Positions 26,204-36,900 of a stretch of DNA of 64,000 nucleotides are shown here, piece after piece (the stretch's first letter is position 1; each line of letters starts with the position of its first letter). Under the pieces are notes generated by a model. It was not told the origin of the DNA and searched no databases. It was given only the letters and a program-made list of their open reading frames with translations. Both the position numbers and the translations under genes were made by a program. The stretch comes from Bacillota bacterium (lineage in GTDB: Bacteria; Bacillota; Bacilli; Paenibacillales; NBRC-103111): NCBI GenBank assembly GCA_023388055.1, contig JAEWGW010000044.1, forward strand, positions 62,001-126,000. The letters run 5' to 3'.

Positions 26204-26644
26204 ATGATGGATATTAACGAAATAATGAAGGTTATCGCTCACCGCCATCCGTTTCTGCTTATCGACCGGATTCTTGAGGTGGACGAGGGCAAAAGCGCTG
26301 TGGGCTTGAAGAATGTCTCCATGAACGAACCCTTCTTTGCCGGACATTTCCCCGGGTTTCCGGTTATGCCGGGGGTTCTGATTGTGGAAGCGCTGGCTCA
26401 GGTAGGGGCTGTGGCCATTCTGAAATGTCCGCAGTACCAAGGCAAGCTGGCCATGTTTGCCGGTATCGACGAGTTCCGGTTCCGCGGCCAGGTGTATCCG
26501 GGAGATACCCTGCGGCTTGAGGTTCACATTACCCGGATGAAGGGTATTGTAGGCAAAGGACATGCTGTTGCCAGTGTGGACGGCAAGGTTGTGGCCGAGG
26601 GCGGAATCATGTTTGCGTTAACCGAACCGGACAAAGCCGGCTGA
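26204..26644 (+). CDS. fabZ: 3-hydroxyacyl-ACP dehydratase FabZ
   Basis: Type II fatty acid synthesis enzyme that removes water from 3-hydroxyacyl-ACP. The 146-residue hot-dog-fold protein has [11 protein letters not shown] near the N-terminus. Its catalytic pair is H48 in [14 protein letters not shown] and E62 in IVEALAQ. Two start ATGs (26204, 26207) follow GAGGAGG at 26188-26194; I use the first. It lies next to the phosphatidyltransferase gene, so two lipid-synthesis genes are adjacent. It matches the position of ywpB/fabZ after flhP in B. subtilis. Confidence 0.96.
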   Translation: MMDINEIMKVIAHRHPFLLIDRILEVDEGKSAVGLKNVSMNEPFFAGHFPGFPVMPGVLIVEALAQVGAVAILKCPQYQGKLAMFAGIDEFRFRGQVYPGDTLRLEVHITRMKGIVGKGHAVASVDGKVVAEGGIMFALTEPDKAG

Positions 26645-26701
26645 TGCAGCATCGTCTTGTATCATACATAATATAAACATAGATTCGAGGAGGAGATGGA
26701 C

Positions 26702-28399
26702 ATGGCACTGGAATCAAAGGTAGAACAGCAGTATCGCGCTTGGCTCAATGACACAGGTATCGACAGCGCGACAAAAGCGGAGCTTCTTTCATTGGAAGGC
26801 AATGAGAAGGAGATTGAGGACCGTTTTTACCGTGACCTGGAGTTTGGAACCGGCGGCTTGCGCGGTGTGATTGGCGCCGGCACCAACCGGATGAACGCTT
26901 ATACCGTGGGACGGGCTACTCAAGGGCTGGCCCAGTTCCTGCTTAACGAATTGCCGGAGCCCCGCTCCGTAGCGATTGCTTATGATTCCCGGAACCAATC
27001 CCCGGAGTTTGCTCTGGAGACTGCTCTGGTTCTGGCCGGCAACGGCATTACCGCATATGTATTCGAATCCCTGCGGACTACGCCGGAGCTGAGCTTTGCT
27101 GTCCGTTATCTGAAGGCTTCCGCGGGTATAGTGATTACCGCCAGCCATAACCCGCCGGAATACAACGGTTATAAGGTATACGGACCGGACGGGGGCCAGT
27201 TGGTTCCCCACATGGCGGATCTGGTCATCGGTGAAATCCGCGACCTCTCCTTCAACCAAATCAAACGCATGGACCGCGCTGCAGCCGAATCCCAGAAGCT
27301 CTTGCATTGGATCGGCAAGGAAGTGGATGATGCTTTCCTGCAGGTGGTTACCGCCGTCAGCCAACGTCCTGAGGTTGTGAAGGCCATGAGCGACAAGCTT
27401 CACATTGTCTACACGCCGCTTCACGGGACAGGAAATCTGCCGGTACGTGCCGCTTTGGCTGCTGTTGGCTTCGAGCATGTCCATGTGGTGAAGGAGCAGG
27501 AGCTGCCGGATTCCCAATTCAGCACCGTCAAGTCCCCCAATCCCGAGGAGCGGGATGCCTTCAAGCTGGCCTTGGAGCTCGCTGCCCAGGTGGATGCGGA
27601 TCTGATCATCGGAACCGACCCGGACTGTGACCGGATGGGTGCGGTGGTGAAGGACTCCAATGGCGAATACTTCATTATGACGGGTAACCAGTCCGGTGCG
27701 ATTATGGTGGATTATCTGCTCAGCAGTCTGAAGGAAAAGGGCCAGCTGCCTGCCGACGGTGTTGTGGTGAAGACCATCGTGACCAGTGAGATGGGTGCTG
27801 TAATCGCCCAATCGTATGGTGCAGAAGTGATGAACACCCTGACCGGCTTCAAATATATCGGGGAAAAAATGACCCAGTTCGACCAAGAGGGTGGTCATAC
27901 CTTCCTATTCGGCTATGAGGAAAGCTACGGTTATCTGGCCGGCAACTATGCCCGCGACAAGGACGCTGTAGTGGCTTCCATGCTGATTGCCGAAGCCTGC
28001 GCTTATTACAAGTCCAAGGGCTTGAGTCTGTACGATGTACTGTTGAAGCTGTATGCGGAGCATGGTTATTTCCTGGAGAAGCTGGAGTCCAGAACTATGA
28101 AGGGCAAGGACGGTGTAGCGCAAATTCAGGGCATTATGAATGACTGGCGCACCAGCCCGCCTGCGGAGATCAACGGGCGGAAGGTTGTGCAGGTGCTGGA
28201 TTATTCGTTGGGCCTGGACGGGCTCCCGAAGGAAAATGTGCTGAAGTATGTGCTGGATGACCAATCCTGGTTCTGCCTGCGTCCCTCCGGCACCGAGCCG
28301 AAGATCAAGGTGTATTTCGCCGTATGCGGCGAAAGTGTAGAAAACTCCAAGAGCCTGCTGGAGGGTCTTGTCCAATCTGTCATGAAGCGTGTGGATTAG
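26702..28399 (+). CDS. Phosphoglucomutase/phosphomannomutase
   Basis: Cytoplasmic alpha-D-phosphohexomutase, probably interconverting glucose-1-phosphate and glucose-6-phosphate for UDP-glucose and wall polymer synthesis (PgcA type). It has 565 residues in four domains. The phosphoserine S148 is in TASHNPPEYNGYKVYGPDGG. The metal loop is GTDPDCDRMGAV, the sugar loop GYEESYGYLAG and the phosphate-binding loop RPSGTEPKIKVYF. GAGGAGG at 26687-26693 favours ATG 26702 over ATG 26696, which is only 2 bases away. Specificity between glucose and mannose cannot be read from the sequence. A hairpin (28415-28440) follows. Confidence 0.93.
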   Translation: MALESKVEQQYRAWLNDTGIDSATKAELLSLEGNEKEIEDRFYRDLEFGTGGLRGVIGAGTNRMNAYTVGRATQGLAQFLLNELPEPRSVAIAYDSRNQSPEFALETALVLAGNGITAYVFESLRTTPELSFAVRYLKASAGIVITASHNPPEYNGYKVYGPDGGQLVPHMADLVIGEIRDLSFNQIKRMDRAAAESQKLLHWIGKEVDDAFLQVVTAVSQRPEVVKAMSDKLHIVYTPLHGTGNLPVRAALAAVGFEHVHVVKEQELPDSQFSTVKSPNPEERDAFKLALELAAQVDADLIIGTDPDCDRMGAVVKDSNGEYFIMTGNQSGAIMVDYLLSSLKEKGQLPADGVVVKTIVTSEMGAVIAQSYGAEVMNTLTGFKYIGEKMTQFDQEGGHTFLFGYEESYGYLAGNYARDKDAVVASMLIAEACAYYKSKGLSLYDVLLKLYAEHGYFLEKLESRTMKGKDGVAQIQGIMNDWRTSPPAEINGRKVVQVLDYSLGLDGLPKENVLKYVLDDQSWFCLRPSGTEPKIKVYFAVCGESVENSKSLLEGLVQSVMKRVD

Positions 28400-28413
28400 T
28401 TAAAAGAAAACGG

Positions 28414-28446
28414 GAAGGAATGGCTGTTGCGCCATTCCTTCTCTTC
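28414..28446 (+). terminator. Hairpin after the phosphohexomutase gene
   Basis: aaggaatggc (28415-28424) pairs perfectly with gccattcctt (28431-28440), loop tgttgc, then ctcttcc. The T content after the stem is modest, so strength is uncertain. Confidence 0.55.
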
Positions 28447-28500
28447 CATGCCGGCTCCCGCGGGAGCGGCGGATAAGAGAAAGGATTGGTGGACCGTTTG

Positions 28501-30567
28501 ATGCAGTGGTACCGACGGGCAAATCATATGTGGCAAAAAAGCTTGTGGTGGCTGGTAATCGCCTGCCTCCTCCTGTCCCTTCCGGTGGCGGTTGACCGAT
28601 ACCGCACCGAAAGCACCTCCAAAAAAGTGGAGTTTGTTTTTGATTACCGCGACTTGCTGGAGATTTCCGAAACCAAGCCGAATCCGGCGCAATTTGTGGA
28701 CGAGCAGCTCAAAAAAATGAAGCAGGCCGGCATCACCAGTATGGCGGTGTACGAAAGCACGCTGAATGAGCTGCGGCTCTCCCGGCGGATTGAGCTGTAC
28801 AGCTCCCATGAAGCGATGGCGTTAACACAGACTCCTGTTTCAGGAAACGAAAACTTCGCTTATGTGCTGCTGACGGATGCTTCCTCCCGGGCAACGGTGC
28901 AGGACATGATTGAGCAGACCTTCAAGCGGCTGGGCGTCAACATACATACCTGGTCCTATAAGAATACTCCCGGCCTTGTACTGGAGCTTCCACTGGATGA
29001 TGCCACCATGAAGCCGCTGTCCCCCGATCCCATTACCCTGCGGAGCCTGAAGGATAAGGGCTTCCAGATTGTAGCCCGGGTGGGCAACCGGAATACGGCA
29101 TTCTCCGCAGAGGCTCTTGAAGCTACTCTGGCCATGCTCAAGGAGTTTGGCGTGACCTCCATTCTTGTGGATGGTGACTCTGTGCCGGGCTATTCGGCAG
29201 ATCTGAAAAAGACACAAACCCAATTAAAGGCTGTTGCCGGGCTGTTGAACAAGTATGATATGGCTCTGGCGGCCATTGAATTGCAAAAATCCCCCCAGAA
29301 GGGTTTTACCACATTGGCCCGGCTGACGGACTATAATGTCATCCGGCTGCATTCCTTCACCGAAAATGATGCTGCCAAGCTGGCTGAGAATATTACCACC
29401 GAAGAGCTGGAAGGCCGGATTGATGGGGTAACGGACCGGCTGGTGCTGGCGGTGAAGGACCGGAACATCCGGTTGGTATTCCTGAATGCCAGAGCGGGCA
29501 AAAATATGGACCGCGGACTGATGACCGATCCGCTGGATGCGCTCTATAAGAGTCTTGACGGCAAGGACGGTGCTGTGGCCAAGATCAAGGACAAGGGCTT
29601 TACAGTGGGCAAGGCCCATGCATTTGTCCGTTATGAATCCTCCCTGCATTCCTTCAGCATTGCTGCCGCCTATACAGGTGCAGTGCTGCTGATCGCTCTA
29701 ACGTTATCCTATTTTGTCCCGGGTTTGACGCTGGCTATTAGTCTGTTAGGGCTGCTGGGGGTGGGAGCCTTGCATGTGCTCTCCTCTTCTGTGGCACAGA
29801 AGCTGCTGGCCTTGGGGGCTACCAGCTGCGCCGCCGCGCTGGGCATTATTGCGGCGATATCGTGGCTGCAGAAGCGGCGCAATCAACAAGCGGCTACCGG
29901 CGCGTGGTGGAAATCCGTTGTTATGCTGCTAATCATCACAGCCGTCTCCGCGTTGGGGATTATTGCCGTAGTGGGTGTGGACCACAGTATGATTTATATG
30001 CTGCAGCTTGAGCAATTTACCGGTGTGAAGGTGCTGGCATATCTGCCTGTAGTCATCGTCGCTGCCTATGTGCTTTTCTTCAGCGAAGGGCTCTCCTTCC
30101 CGGAAATGCTGGGCAAAGCCCAACGAATCCTCGCTTCCAAAATCAGCGTGCTGTGGGTGATCTGTGCGGTGGTGATCGGGGCGGTTGGCATGTACTATCT
30201 CTCCAGGACCGGCAATGAAGGCAGCGCCTCCTCCCTGGAGATGGTATTCCGCAACTTCCTGGAGAATACCTTGGGCGTGCGGCCGCGCAATAAGGAATTC
30301 CTGTTTGCTTATCCGGCCTTGGTATTCGGTATCTATCTGTGTCTGAAGCGCCATATGGCAGGTTTGTACCTGATGATCGTGAGTGCCATCGGTCCTGCCT
30401 CCTCCATCGGCAGCTTTACTCATCTGCACACCCCTCTTTATATCTCATTTATCCGGGTGCTGCTGGGTGTTGGGCTGGGGGCCATCTTCGGATTGATCCT
30501 GATTGTGGCATGGGAACTAGTCGTGAGAGGATGGAAGAAATGGGTAATCCCGTTAAGCAAGTTGTAA
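28501..30567 (+). CDS. DUF5693 multi-spanning membrane protein
   Basis: A 688-residue protein with one N-terminal membrane segment (about 15-33) and an extracytoplasmic domain of about 340 residues. Seven or eight transmembrane helices follow, from about residue 385 to the end. The outer domain contains repeated alpha/beta-like segments such as FVDEQLKKMKQAGITSMAVY and LAMLKEFGVTSILVDGDS, suggesting a TIM-barrel-like or polysaccharide-acting fold; that is inference. From memory the DUF5693 family is found with csaB in Paenibacillaceae. It overlaps csaB by 28 bases here, which ties it to wall-polymer pyruvylation or export. Start uncertain: GTG 28489 or TTG 28486 are alternatives. Function not established. 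Confidence 0.82.
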   Translation: MQWYRRANHMWQKSLWWLVIACLLLSLPVAVDRYRTESTSKKVEFVFDYRDLLEISETKPNPAQFVDEQLKKMKQAGITSMAVYESTLNELRLSRRIELYSSHEAMALTQTPVSGNENFAYVLLTDASSRATVQDMIEQTFKRLGVNIHTWSYKNTPGLVLELPLDDATMKPLSPDPITLRSLKDKGFQIVARVGNRNTAFSAEALEATLAMLKEFGVTSILVDGDSVPGYSADLKKTQTQLKAVAGLLNKYDMALAAIELQKSPQKGFTTLARLTDYNVIRLHSFTENDAAKLAENITTEELEGRIDGVTDRLVLAVKDRNIRLVFLNARAGKNMDRGLMTDPLDALYKSLDGKDGAVAKIKDKGFTVGKAHAFVRYESSLHSFSIAAAYTGAVLLIALTLSYFVPGLTLAISLLGLLGVGALHVLSSSVAQKLLALGATSCAAALGIIAAISWLQKRRNQQAATGAWWKSVVMLLIITAVSALGIIAVVGVDHSMIYMLQLEQFTGVKVLAYLPVVIVAAYVLFFSEGLSFPEMLGKAQRILASKISVLWVICAVVIGAVGMYYLSRTGNEGSASSLEMVFRNFLENTLGVRPRNKEFLFAYPALVFGIYLCLKRHMAGLYLMIVSAIGPASSIGSFTHLHTPLYISFIRVLLGVGLGAIFGLILIVAWELVVRGWKKWVIPLSKL

Positions 30568-31685
30568 TCTCCGGCTATTATGGCTTCCGCAACAGTGGGG
30601 ATGAAGCCGTGCTGCAGTCCATTCTTCAGGCGCTGGAGGCTGAAGGCAACGCGGCAGGTGTTACCATTGATCCGGTGGTGCTGTCCGGTGATCCGGAGCT
30701 AACCTCCCGGATGTATGGCGTCAAGGCTGTCCACCGGATGAAGCCGAGAGAGGTTTGGAAGGCGCTGCGCGGCTGCGATGGTTTGATCAGCGGCGGCGGA
30801 AGCCTGCTGCAGGATGCCACGGGATGGAAGACGATTCCCTATTATCTGGCGGTGTTGAAGCTGGCCCAATGGCTCCGGAAGCCTACATTTATATACGCAC
30901 AAGGACTGGGGCCAGTAAACCGGAGCATCTTTTTTAACCCGATTGTCACGACCTTTGCCAAAAGCGCTTATGTTTCTGTTCGTGACAAGGAGTCGGCCAA
31001 TCTTCTGACGAGGATGGGGTATACTAAGGATGTGGAGGTTGTGCCCGATCCGGTGATGGGTCTGCCTCTTAGAGAGCAGGATCTGGCCAATGGCAGGGAT
31101 TTGGCTGGCCAAGCGGGGGCTTCCGTTGCGCAACGCCCTGCTGTAATCGGGGTTTCCGTCCGGCAATGGAACAAGGATGGCTCTGATCTGAAGGGAATTG
31201 CCCAAGCCCTTGGACTTGTGGCTGCGGAGTATCCCGAGGGAATTACATTGCGCTTCCTGCCTTTCCATCCTCCCGGCGATGCCGAGGCCTCCGGAGAAGT
31301 GATCCGCCAGTTGAAGGCTGCAGGGGTCCAAGGGGAAATGAGCCTGATTTCCGATGTGGAGCATCCCCAAGCCATGCTGCAGGAGGTGGCCTCCTGTGAT
31401 CTCCTGATCGGAATGAGACTGCATTCCTTAATATACGGCGCCTCCCAGGAGGTCCCTGTGGTCGCCATTTCGTATGATCCGAAGATTGACCAGTTTATGC
31501 GGCGTCTGGACGCCTCTGCTGCGTCTTCTGTGTCTGAGCTGGATGCCAGAGCCGTTGCGGACGAAGTCCTCCGCCTGCTCCACGCTGGTCCTGAGTGGCA
31601 TTCCGCCCGGGCGAAGCGCATCCATAATCTGAAGCAGGAAGCACGACGCCCGGCGCAACAAATTGTCGCCCAGCTTCGTCTATAA
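30540..31685 (+). CDS. csaB: Polysaccharide pyruvyl transferase CsaB
   Basis: Enzyme that adds pyruvate ketals to the secondary cell-wall polymer, the modification SLH domains need to dock. The 381-residue product has VVISGYYGFRNSGDEAVLQS at the N-terminus, GLISGGGSLLQDATG, TFIYAQGLGP and the C-terminal half motif LIGMRLHSLIYGASQEVPVV then AISYDPKIDQFM. The N-terminal motif and length fit CsaB of Paenibacillus and B. anthracis. A longer frame exists upstream inside the previous gene, but GAGAGG 9 bases before ATG 30540 decides the start. Three SLH proteins in this window are its likely clients. Confidence 0.95.
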   Translation: MGNPVKQVVISGYYGFRNSGDEAVLQSILQALEAEGNAAGVTIDPVVLSGDPELTSRMYGVKAVHRMKPREVWKALRGCDGLISGGGSLLQDATGWKTIPYYLAVLKLAQWLRKPTFIYAQGLGPVNRSIFFNPIVTTFAKSAYVSVRDKESANLLTRMGYTKDVEVVPDPVMGLPLREQDLANGRDLAGQAGASVAQRPAVIGVSVRQWNKDGSDLKGIAQALGLVAAEYPEGITLRFLPFHPPGDAEASGEVIRQLKAAGVQGEMSLISDVEHPQAMLQEVASCDLLIGMRLHSLIYGASQEVPVVAISYDPKIDQFMRRLDASAASSVSELDARAVADEVLRLLHAGPEWHSARAKRIHNLKQEARRPAQQIVAQLRL

Positions 31686-31698
31686 GGAGAGGAAGGCA

Positions 31699-32442
31699 AT
31701 GAATGTGCCAAAGGTAAATATTTTTGGAGTGCCCATATCTAAACTTGGTTTCCGTGATACGCTTACGCAGTTGATAGCCGCTGTGGAAAGCCGTAAGCCT
31801 CATCAGGTGATTACGGCTAACCCCATTATGGTGATGACTGCCATGGAGGATCCGGCTTACATGCAGATGATGAAGTCCGCGGAGCTTGTGGTCCCTGACG
31901 GGGCCGGTGTGGTTTGGGCCGCCGGATATGTGGGTAATCCTGTTACAGAGCGGGTTCCCGGGATCGAAGTAATGTCGGAGCTGTTCAGAACGGCGGAGGA
32001 ACGGGGATGGAAGGTGTACCTATTGGGCGCTTCGCCCGAGGTTATTGCTACAGCAGTGGCCAACATCCGCCAGAAGTATTCGCGGCTGATCCTGGCCGGC
32101 TTCCGAGATGGTTATTTTGGTCCGGAGTCGGATGCGGAGGTTATTGCGGAGATCCGCCAAGTGGAGCCGGATCTGCTGTTTGTCGGGAGATCCGCCGCTA
32201 CGCAGGACCCGTGGATTGGCCAGCATAAGGAGGCGCTGGGCGTTCCGGTTATGATGGGGGTTGGGGGAAGCTTCGATATTTTTGCCGGCAAGCTGAAGCG
32301 TGCACCCAAGCTGTTCCGCCAGCTGAAGCTGGAATGGTTTTACCGGCTGATTCAGGAGCCTTACCGGTACAAGCGGATGCTTGTGCTGCCGAAATTCGCT
32401 TTGAAAGTGATCCGTGAAAAAGAAAATGTGCAAAAAGCTTGA
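31699..32442 (+). CDS. tagA: WecG/TagA/CpsF family glycosyltransferase
   Basis: Membrane-associated GT26 enzyme that adds N-acetylmannosamine to lipid-linked GlcNAc, forming the linkage unit of wall polymers. The 247-residue product shows VITANPIMVMTAMEDPAYM, VVPDGAGVVWAAGYVGNP, VYLLGASPEVI and VGVGGSFDIFAGKLKRAPKL. It ends with the basic, aromatic helix LEWFYRLIQEPYRYKRM that attaches to the membrane. The start ATG 31699 follows AAGGAGAGGAAGG. It lies 13 bases after csaB and just before tagO, which makes the first lipid-linked sugar of the same pathway. Confidence 0.92.
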   Translation: MNVPKVNIFGVPISKLGFRDTLTQLIAAVESRKPHQVITANPIMVMTAMEDPAYMQMMKSAELVVPDGAGVVWAAGYVGNPVTERVPGIEVMSELFRTAEERGWKVYLLGASPEVIATAVANIRQKYSRLILAGFRDGYFGPESDAEVIAEIRQVEPDLLFVGRSAATQDPWIGQHKEALGVPVMMGVGGSFDIFAGKLKRAPKLFRQLKLEWFYRLIQEPYRYKRMLVLPKFALKVIREKENVQKA

Positions 32443-32491
32443 ACAACGCGCCAAAACGGCTGGATATGGATGCTTTTGCCCAAAAATTAGA

Positions 32492-32521
32492 TTGGTGTTT
32501 CTGCTTGGTTCATCGTATAAT
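32492..32521 (+). promoter_or_regulatory. Possible sigma-A promoter of tagO
   Basis: TTGGTG (32492-32497), 18 bases, TATAAT (32516-32521), 46 bases before the tagO start. Confidence 0.5.
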
Positions 32522-32567
32522 GAGTGGCGTTGGACTTATGGACTTTTAAGGGGATGAATGGTAAACC

Positions 32568-33668
32568 ATGAACTGGTGGGTCTATTGTATCGGATTCTTC
32601 GCTGCTTGTGCGATTGCTGTCCTGATTATGCCATATATTAAGAAGCTTGCATTCAAAATCGGCGCTGTGGCGATTCCGAATCATCGGACTGTACATACCA
32701 AGCCGATGCCCCAAATGGGCGGGCTGGCGATTTTTGTGGCTTTTGCCGTTACGTATCTGATTGTGGCCTTATCCATTGGCGAATACGATCTGGATGTTAT
32801 GGTCGGTATGCTGGCCGGTGGCGGAATTATTGTTCTCGTTGGTGTTATCGATGACCGCAAGAATATCTCTCCCAAGCTGAAGCTGCTGGGCCAGATTGTG
32901 GCTGCTTGTATGCTGCCCTTGAATGGCCTGTCTGTGGATTATATCCAGCTGCCCTTCGGCGATGCGATTAACGTATATCCTTGGATTGGCATGGCGATTA
33001 CTGTGCTGTGGGTTGTAGGGGTCACCAATGCCGTTAACCTGATCGACGGTCTGGACGGCTTGGCCGCGGGTGTGTCCGCTATAGCCACCCTGACCATTAT
33101 GGTGCTGGCCTTTATGACCGGCAACACGCCTGTTGCTTTGCTGAGTGCCATTCTGCTGGGCAGCATCCTGGGCTTCCTGTTCTTCAACTTTCACCCTGCC
33201 AGCATTTTTATGGGCGATACGGGTGCCCTGTTCCTTGGCTTCAGCCTGGCCACACTGTCTATTCTCGGGTTTAAGTCTGCGGTTGCGATTTCCTTCCTGG
33301 TGCCGATTCTTGTCTTGGGCGTACCGTTGTCCGATACCGTTCTGGCGATTATCCGCCGGAAGCTGAATAACAAGCCGATTTCCGTAGCGGACAAGGGCCA
33401 TCTCCATCACTGCCTGATGGAAATGGGCTTCAGCACCCGCAAGGCCGTGCTGATCATCTACGGCGTTGCCGCTATCTTCGGCTCCTGCGCCATGCTGCTG
33501 TCTCAAACCAAACAATGGGGAACCATTACCCTGGTCGTCATCGTGCTCCTGATCATGGAGATCGGTGCCGAGGCCGTGGGCATCCTCAGCAAAAGCAGAA
33601 AGCCCGTGCTGCAGCTTCTCCAGCGCTGGCTAAGCGACAGCCCCTCGCGGTCTAGGGCGTCGAAGTAA
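32568..33668 (+). CDS. tagO: UDP-GlcNAc:undecaprenyl-phosphate GlcNAc-1-phosphate transferase
   Basis: Polyprenyl-phosphate sugar-1-phosphate transferase of the MraY/WecA family that starts lipid-linked wall polymer synthesis at the membrane. It has 366 residues and about eleven transmembrane helices. Conserved cytoplasmic loops are VAIPNHRTVHTKPMPQMGG, the DD motif GVIDDRKNISPKLKLLGQ, AVNLIDGLDGLAAG, SIFMGDTGALFLGF and the basic KGHLHHCLMEMGFS loop. The HxHH-like HLHH sequence favours the WecA/TagO branch over MraY. AAGGGG precedes ATG 32568. A strong terminator follows. Confidence 0.95.
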   Translation: MNWWVYCIGFFAACAIAVLIMPYIKKLAFKIGAVAIPNHRTVHTKPMPQMGGLAIFVAFAVTYLIVALSIGEYDLDVMVGMLAGGGIIVLVGVIDDRKNISPKLKLLGQIVAACMLPLNGLSVDYIQLPFGDAINVYPWIGMAITVLWVVGVTNAVNLIDGLDGLAAGVSAIATLTIMVLAFMTGNTPVALLSAILLGSILGFLFFNFHPASIFMGDTGALFLGFSLATLSILGFKSAVAISFLVPILVLGVPLSDTVLAIIRRKLNNKPISVADKGHLHHCLMEMGFSTRKAVLIIYGVAAIFGSCAMLLSQTKQWGTITLVVIVLLIMEIGAEAVGILSKSRKPVLQLLQRWLSDSPSRSRASK

Positions 33669-33681
33669 ACAATAATACAAG

Positions 33682-33717
33682 AGCCCAATTCTCTTTTCCG
33701 GAGAGTTGGGCTTTTCT
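33682..33717 (+). terminator. Intrinsic terminator after tagO
   Basis: agcccaattctc (33682-33693) pairs with gagagttgggct (33701-33712) with one wobble pair, followed by TTTCTTC. Confidence 0.8.
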
Positions 33718-33958
33718 TCATTTTGAAGTGATACATAAATTGGAAATGTACGGATAACTCTAACAAACCAACATTTTCAAACCGATAAGATAAGCATGTG
33801 CAACTTTTTGTAGTTGCCGTTAGTCTAATATATCAATTAGTATCGAACTTTGGCGAAAAATCTGGAAGGGGCTGGTCTTAACATCGGGAGAATTATACGT
33901 ACTTACAGGATGACAGCCTTTTACCATGAGTAATTTTTACATAAGGGAGGAAATGAAG

Positions 33959-36900
33959 TTGAATAATGCTTTAAAGAGATTTTTAAGCAGTTTTTTGGTA
34001 CTGGCTTTTCTGTTAGGGTTTATACCTGCTTTGCCACATACAGCACAAGCCGCTGATAATTTTTTTATTCCCGATAATTCAACGATCAGCAGTTCAAGAG
34101 TAATTAGCTTAATCCCCAAAACTGTTGGACCAGGAGAGGTGGATTATTATCTCTCTACCTGGATCAAACAAGGAAAAGTATTCAAAAGCTCCAGCAAATA
34201 CATGAATTTAGAGGGTGTTTTTCAGTCATTAGATCCCACTACGATCACGGCTAAAGTTGAACAAGTGATTGATTCAGATACCAAATGGACTGTGGACCCT
34301 AACCGGACCTCTACCTTAGGGGCAACAGTGAGCGGACTGCGGTTTTCGTTACCCAACTTGGAGCTGTTTCCTGGTTACAACCGGATTACCTTGACCGGGT
34401 TGAATGGGAGTGAGGTTCACTCCGAATCTTTCTTCGTTTCTTATGATGATATTCCTGCCCTTGTAAACATGCAGATCTCCTCTGCCATGAGTACTCCCCA
34501 GAATTTGAATGAGGGAACAAAAGTTGTAGTTACTGGAAATTTGGCCACCTTGCAAGGTGTCGTGCAAAATACCAATACCATGAAATTTAAAGTTGCCAAT
34601 GCGTCCACCAGTAATCCGGAGGAATTGGTTTCTTATCCTCAAGAAGATGGCCAGTTTTATTCACCTACCTTAACTCTGCAGCCAGGTGAAAATAACATCA
34701 CCATTTCGATTGAGAATGGCAGCAACAAGCTTCAAATTAAACGAACAGTTTACTTTTTCAGCAGCAGCGTCCCTTTTTTGGACTATAACATGCGCATTGA
34801 CAACAATCCGGCAACGTCCACGGGAACGTACTCCTTTCCATATGCTCTGAATGGAAAGGTACCTACTGTGACCGAAAGCTCTAACGCCTATTTCCAAATT
34901 AAATTGCTCATGCCTGATCGTGGACAAGCGGCTAAGGATCATGTATCCGTAAAGCTAAATTTTAATAGTAATACGGTAACGGTTAATGCAGTTGTAAAGG
35001 ATGAAGTGCCTATCCTGAATGTGGCCGGCACCGCTACGGCTTACCGTCTTGTTACCATCGAGACATTAGAGCCTCTTGATCTTGCTGCAGCAGGAACGGG
35101 CTACAAATCTGTAACAGCAAGCGTTATCTATACCTCTGCTCCATCTGGGAATGATTATACTGCAACATTATCCGGACAGTTCCAGTATCTTCCTGGAGAA
35201 GTTTCACTCTCCGGAGTTAAATTAATAACTGATTACACTGATGCTTCTACAGAAACGGACATGAAAAAATTTAACGCTGTTTCGTTGGATGGAGCTCAGG
35301 TGAACAGCGATTCCTTCTATGTAACAGTGGACTCTGACAAAACATTTAGTGAAGGTGAAGGTACAGGTGACCTGAATCTGTCCGTTCGTTTGATGCCTTA
35401 TGCAACGGATGAGCTTGGAGTTCAATACATCGGGTATATTGATTCTTCTTCTGTTCTGCATAAAGAGACGATTGCGGCAGGAGGATCTTCTTCAGCAAGT
35501 ATCAAGAAGCTGTATAAGATCAGCAAGCTTCCATTTGGGACTCAGCAGATCCGGTTTATTCTCAAGCACCATGGTGGAGCAGATATGAATGCTTATCTGA
35601 CATTTAGTCTGAATTACGTTACAGAGAACTACATCCGGCTGGATAATCTCTATGATGGACAAGTTTTAACCGTTGACTCCGCCGCCCCGAGTCCCGTCAA
35701 GGTTTCCGGGCAGTTTTTAGGATTTAAGGAAGCTCTATATACCACTAATGGAGCTAACGCGGAATTTTTCATTAATTCCTCCAATGTTTATACCAGTGAA
35801 TTCATGACCATAAATGACGTAAGCAACGCTTTTAATAAATCGGTTAGTATTACCAGCAGCGGCACGGGTAACTTCCACTTTGGACAAAATACCATCCTGA
35901 TACGTGCTGAGTATAAAGCAGGTGATGAAACCCGCATTATTACAAAGTCCATCACCTTCTATATCATTGATAATCAGGTTTCTACAGTCGAGCGTGTCGA
36001 ACCCACCCGGGCAACTTTGAATGGAAATATCCGGGGCGGGGATGCAGGCTTGTTCGAGACTGATTACAGTCAGTACTTTCCTAAAGCCAGTGGTGTATTC
36101 CAATCCACAATGAAGTCATATGACTTAATGATTAAAGGATTGAACGCCTCAAGAATTGTCGTAAAGAAAAATGGGGAAACACTATTCTCAACCGACCTTG
36201 GTGATGTGGCTGCTGATTTTGGGGACGGATTAAAGGCAACAGGTCATGGTTCGAAGAAATTATTTTATCTTCGGATTGAAAATCAAACCTTCACTACACC
36301 CGGTACGGATACTTATGTGCTGGAGCTGATCACAAACACAGGTGGTGTTACGACTCAAACCATCCAGGTAAGCTGGTCTAATACGTCTTTTACGGTTCTG
36401 TCCCCCAAACCTACTGTTGGCGACCGTATCGTTGTGAATAAGAACTTCGTAACCGTAGATATCCAAGCAGACGGGGCTAAAGCTGTATTGGTGGACGGAA
36501 AAGAAGCGACGAAGGTGGTTTCACCGTCACCAGCTGATGCCTCTTCAACTATTGACCATTTTATTTATGAGTATGTCGGGCTTAAGCCAGACAAGGAAAC
36601 AGTCATTAAGTTCCAAGTCCAGCGTGCTAGTGGAGTTACGAACGGAACCATTAATGTATATTACACAAGCAGTGTACAGGTTGGGTCTGCCTACAAGCAG
36701 GCAATGGGCTCCAAATTCAGCATGTTTAATAAAGGGCTGACCTTGGAATTCCCTAAAAACACCATTCTTAAAAAGGCATCGCCTGCGAATAAGGTTGAGC
36801 AGTTCTACCAGCATAATTTACGGTTTGGGATTGCCTCTCCGGAGGATGGGATTGTGGAACGCCAGAATGATTACGGAGCCACTGTCAGTCCTCAAGGTGT

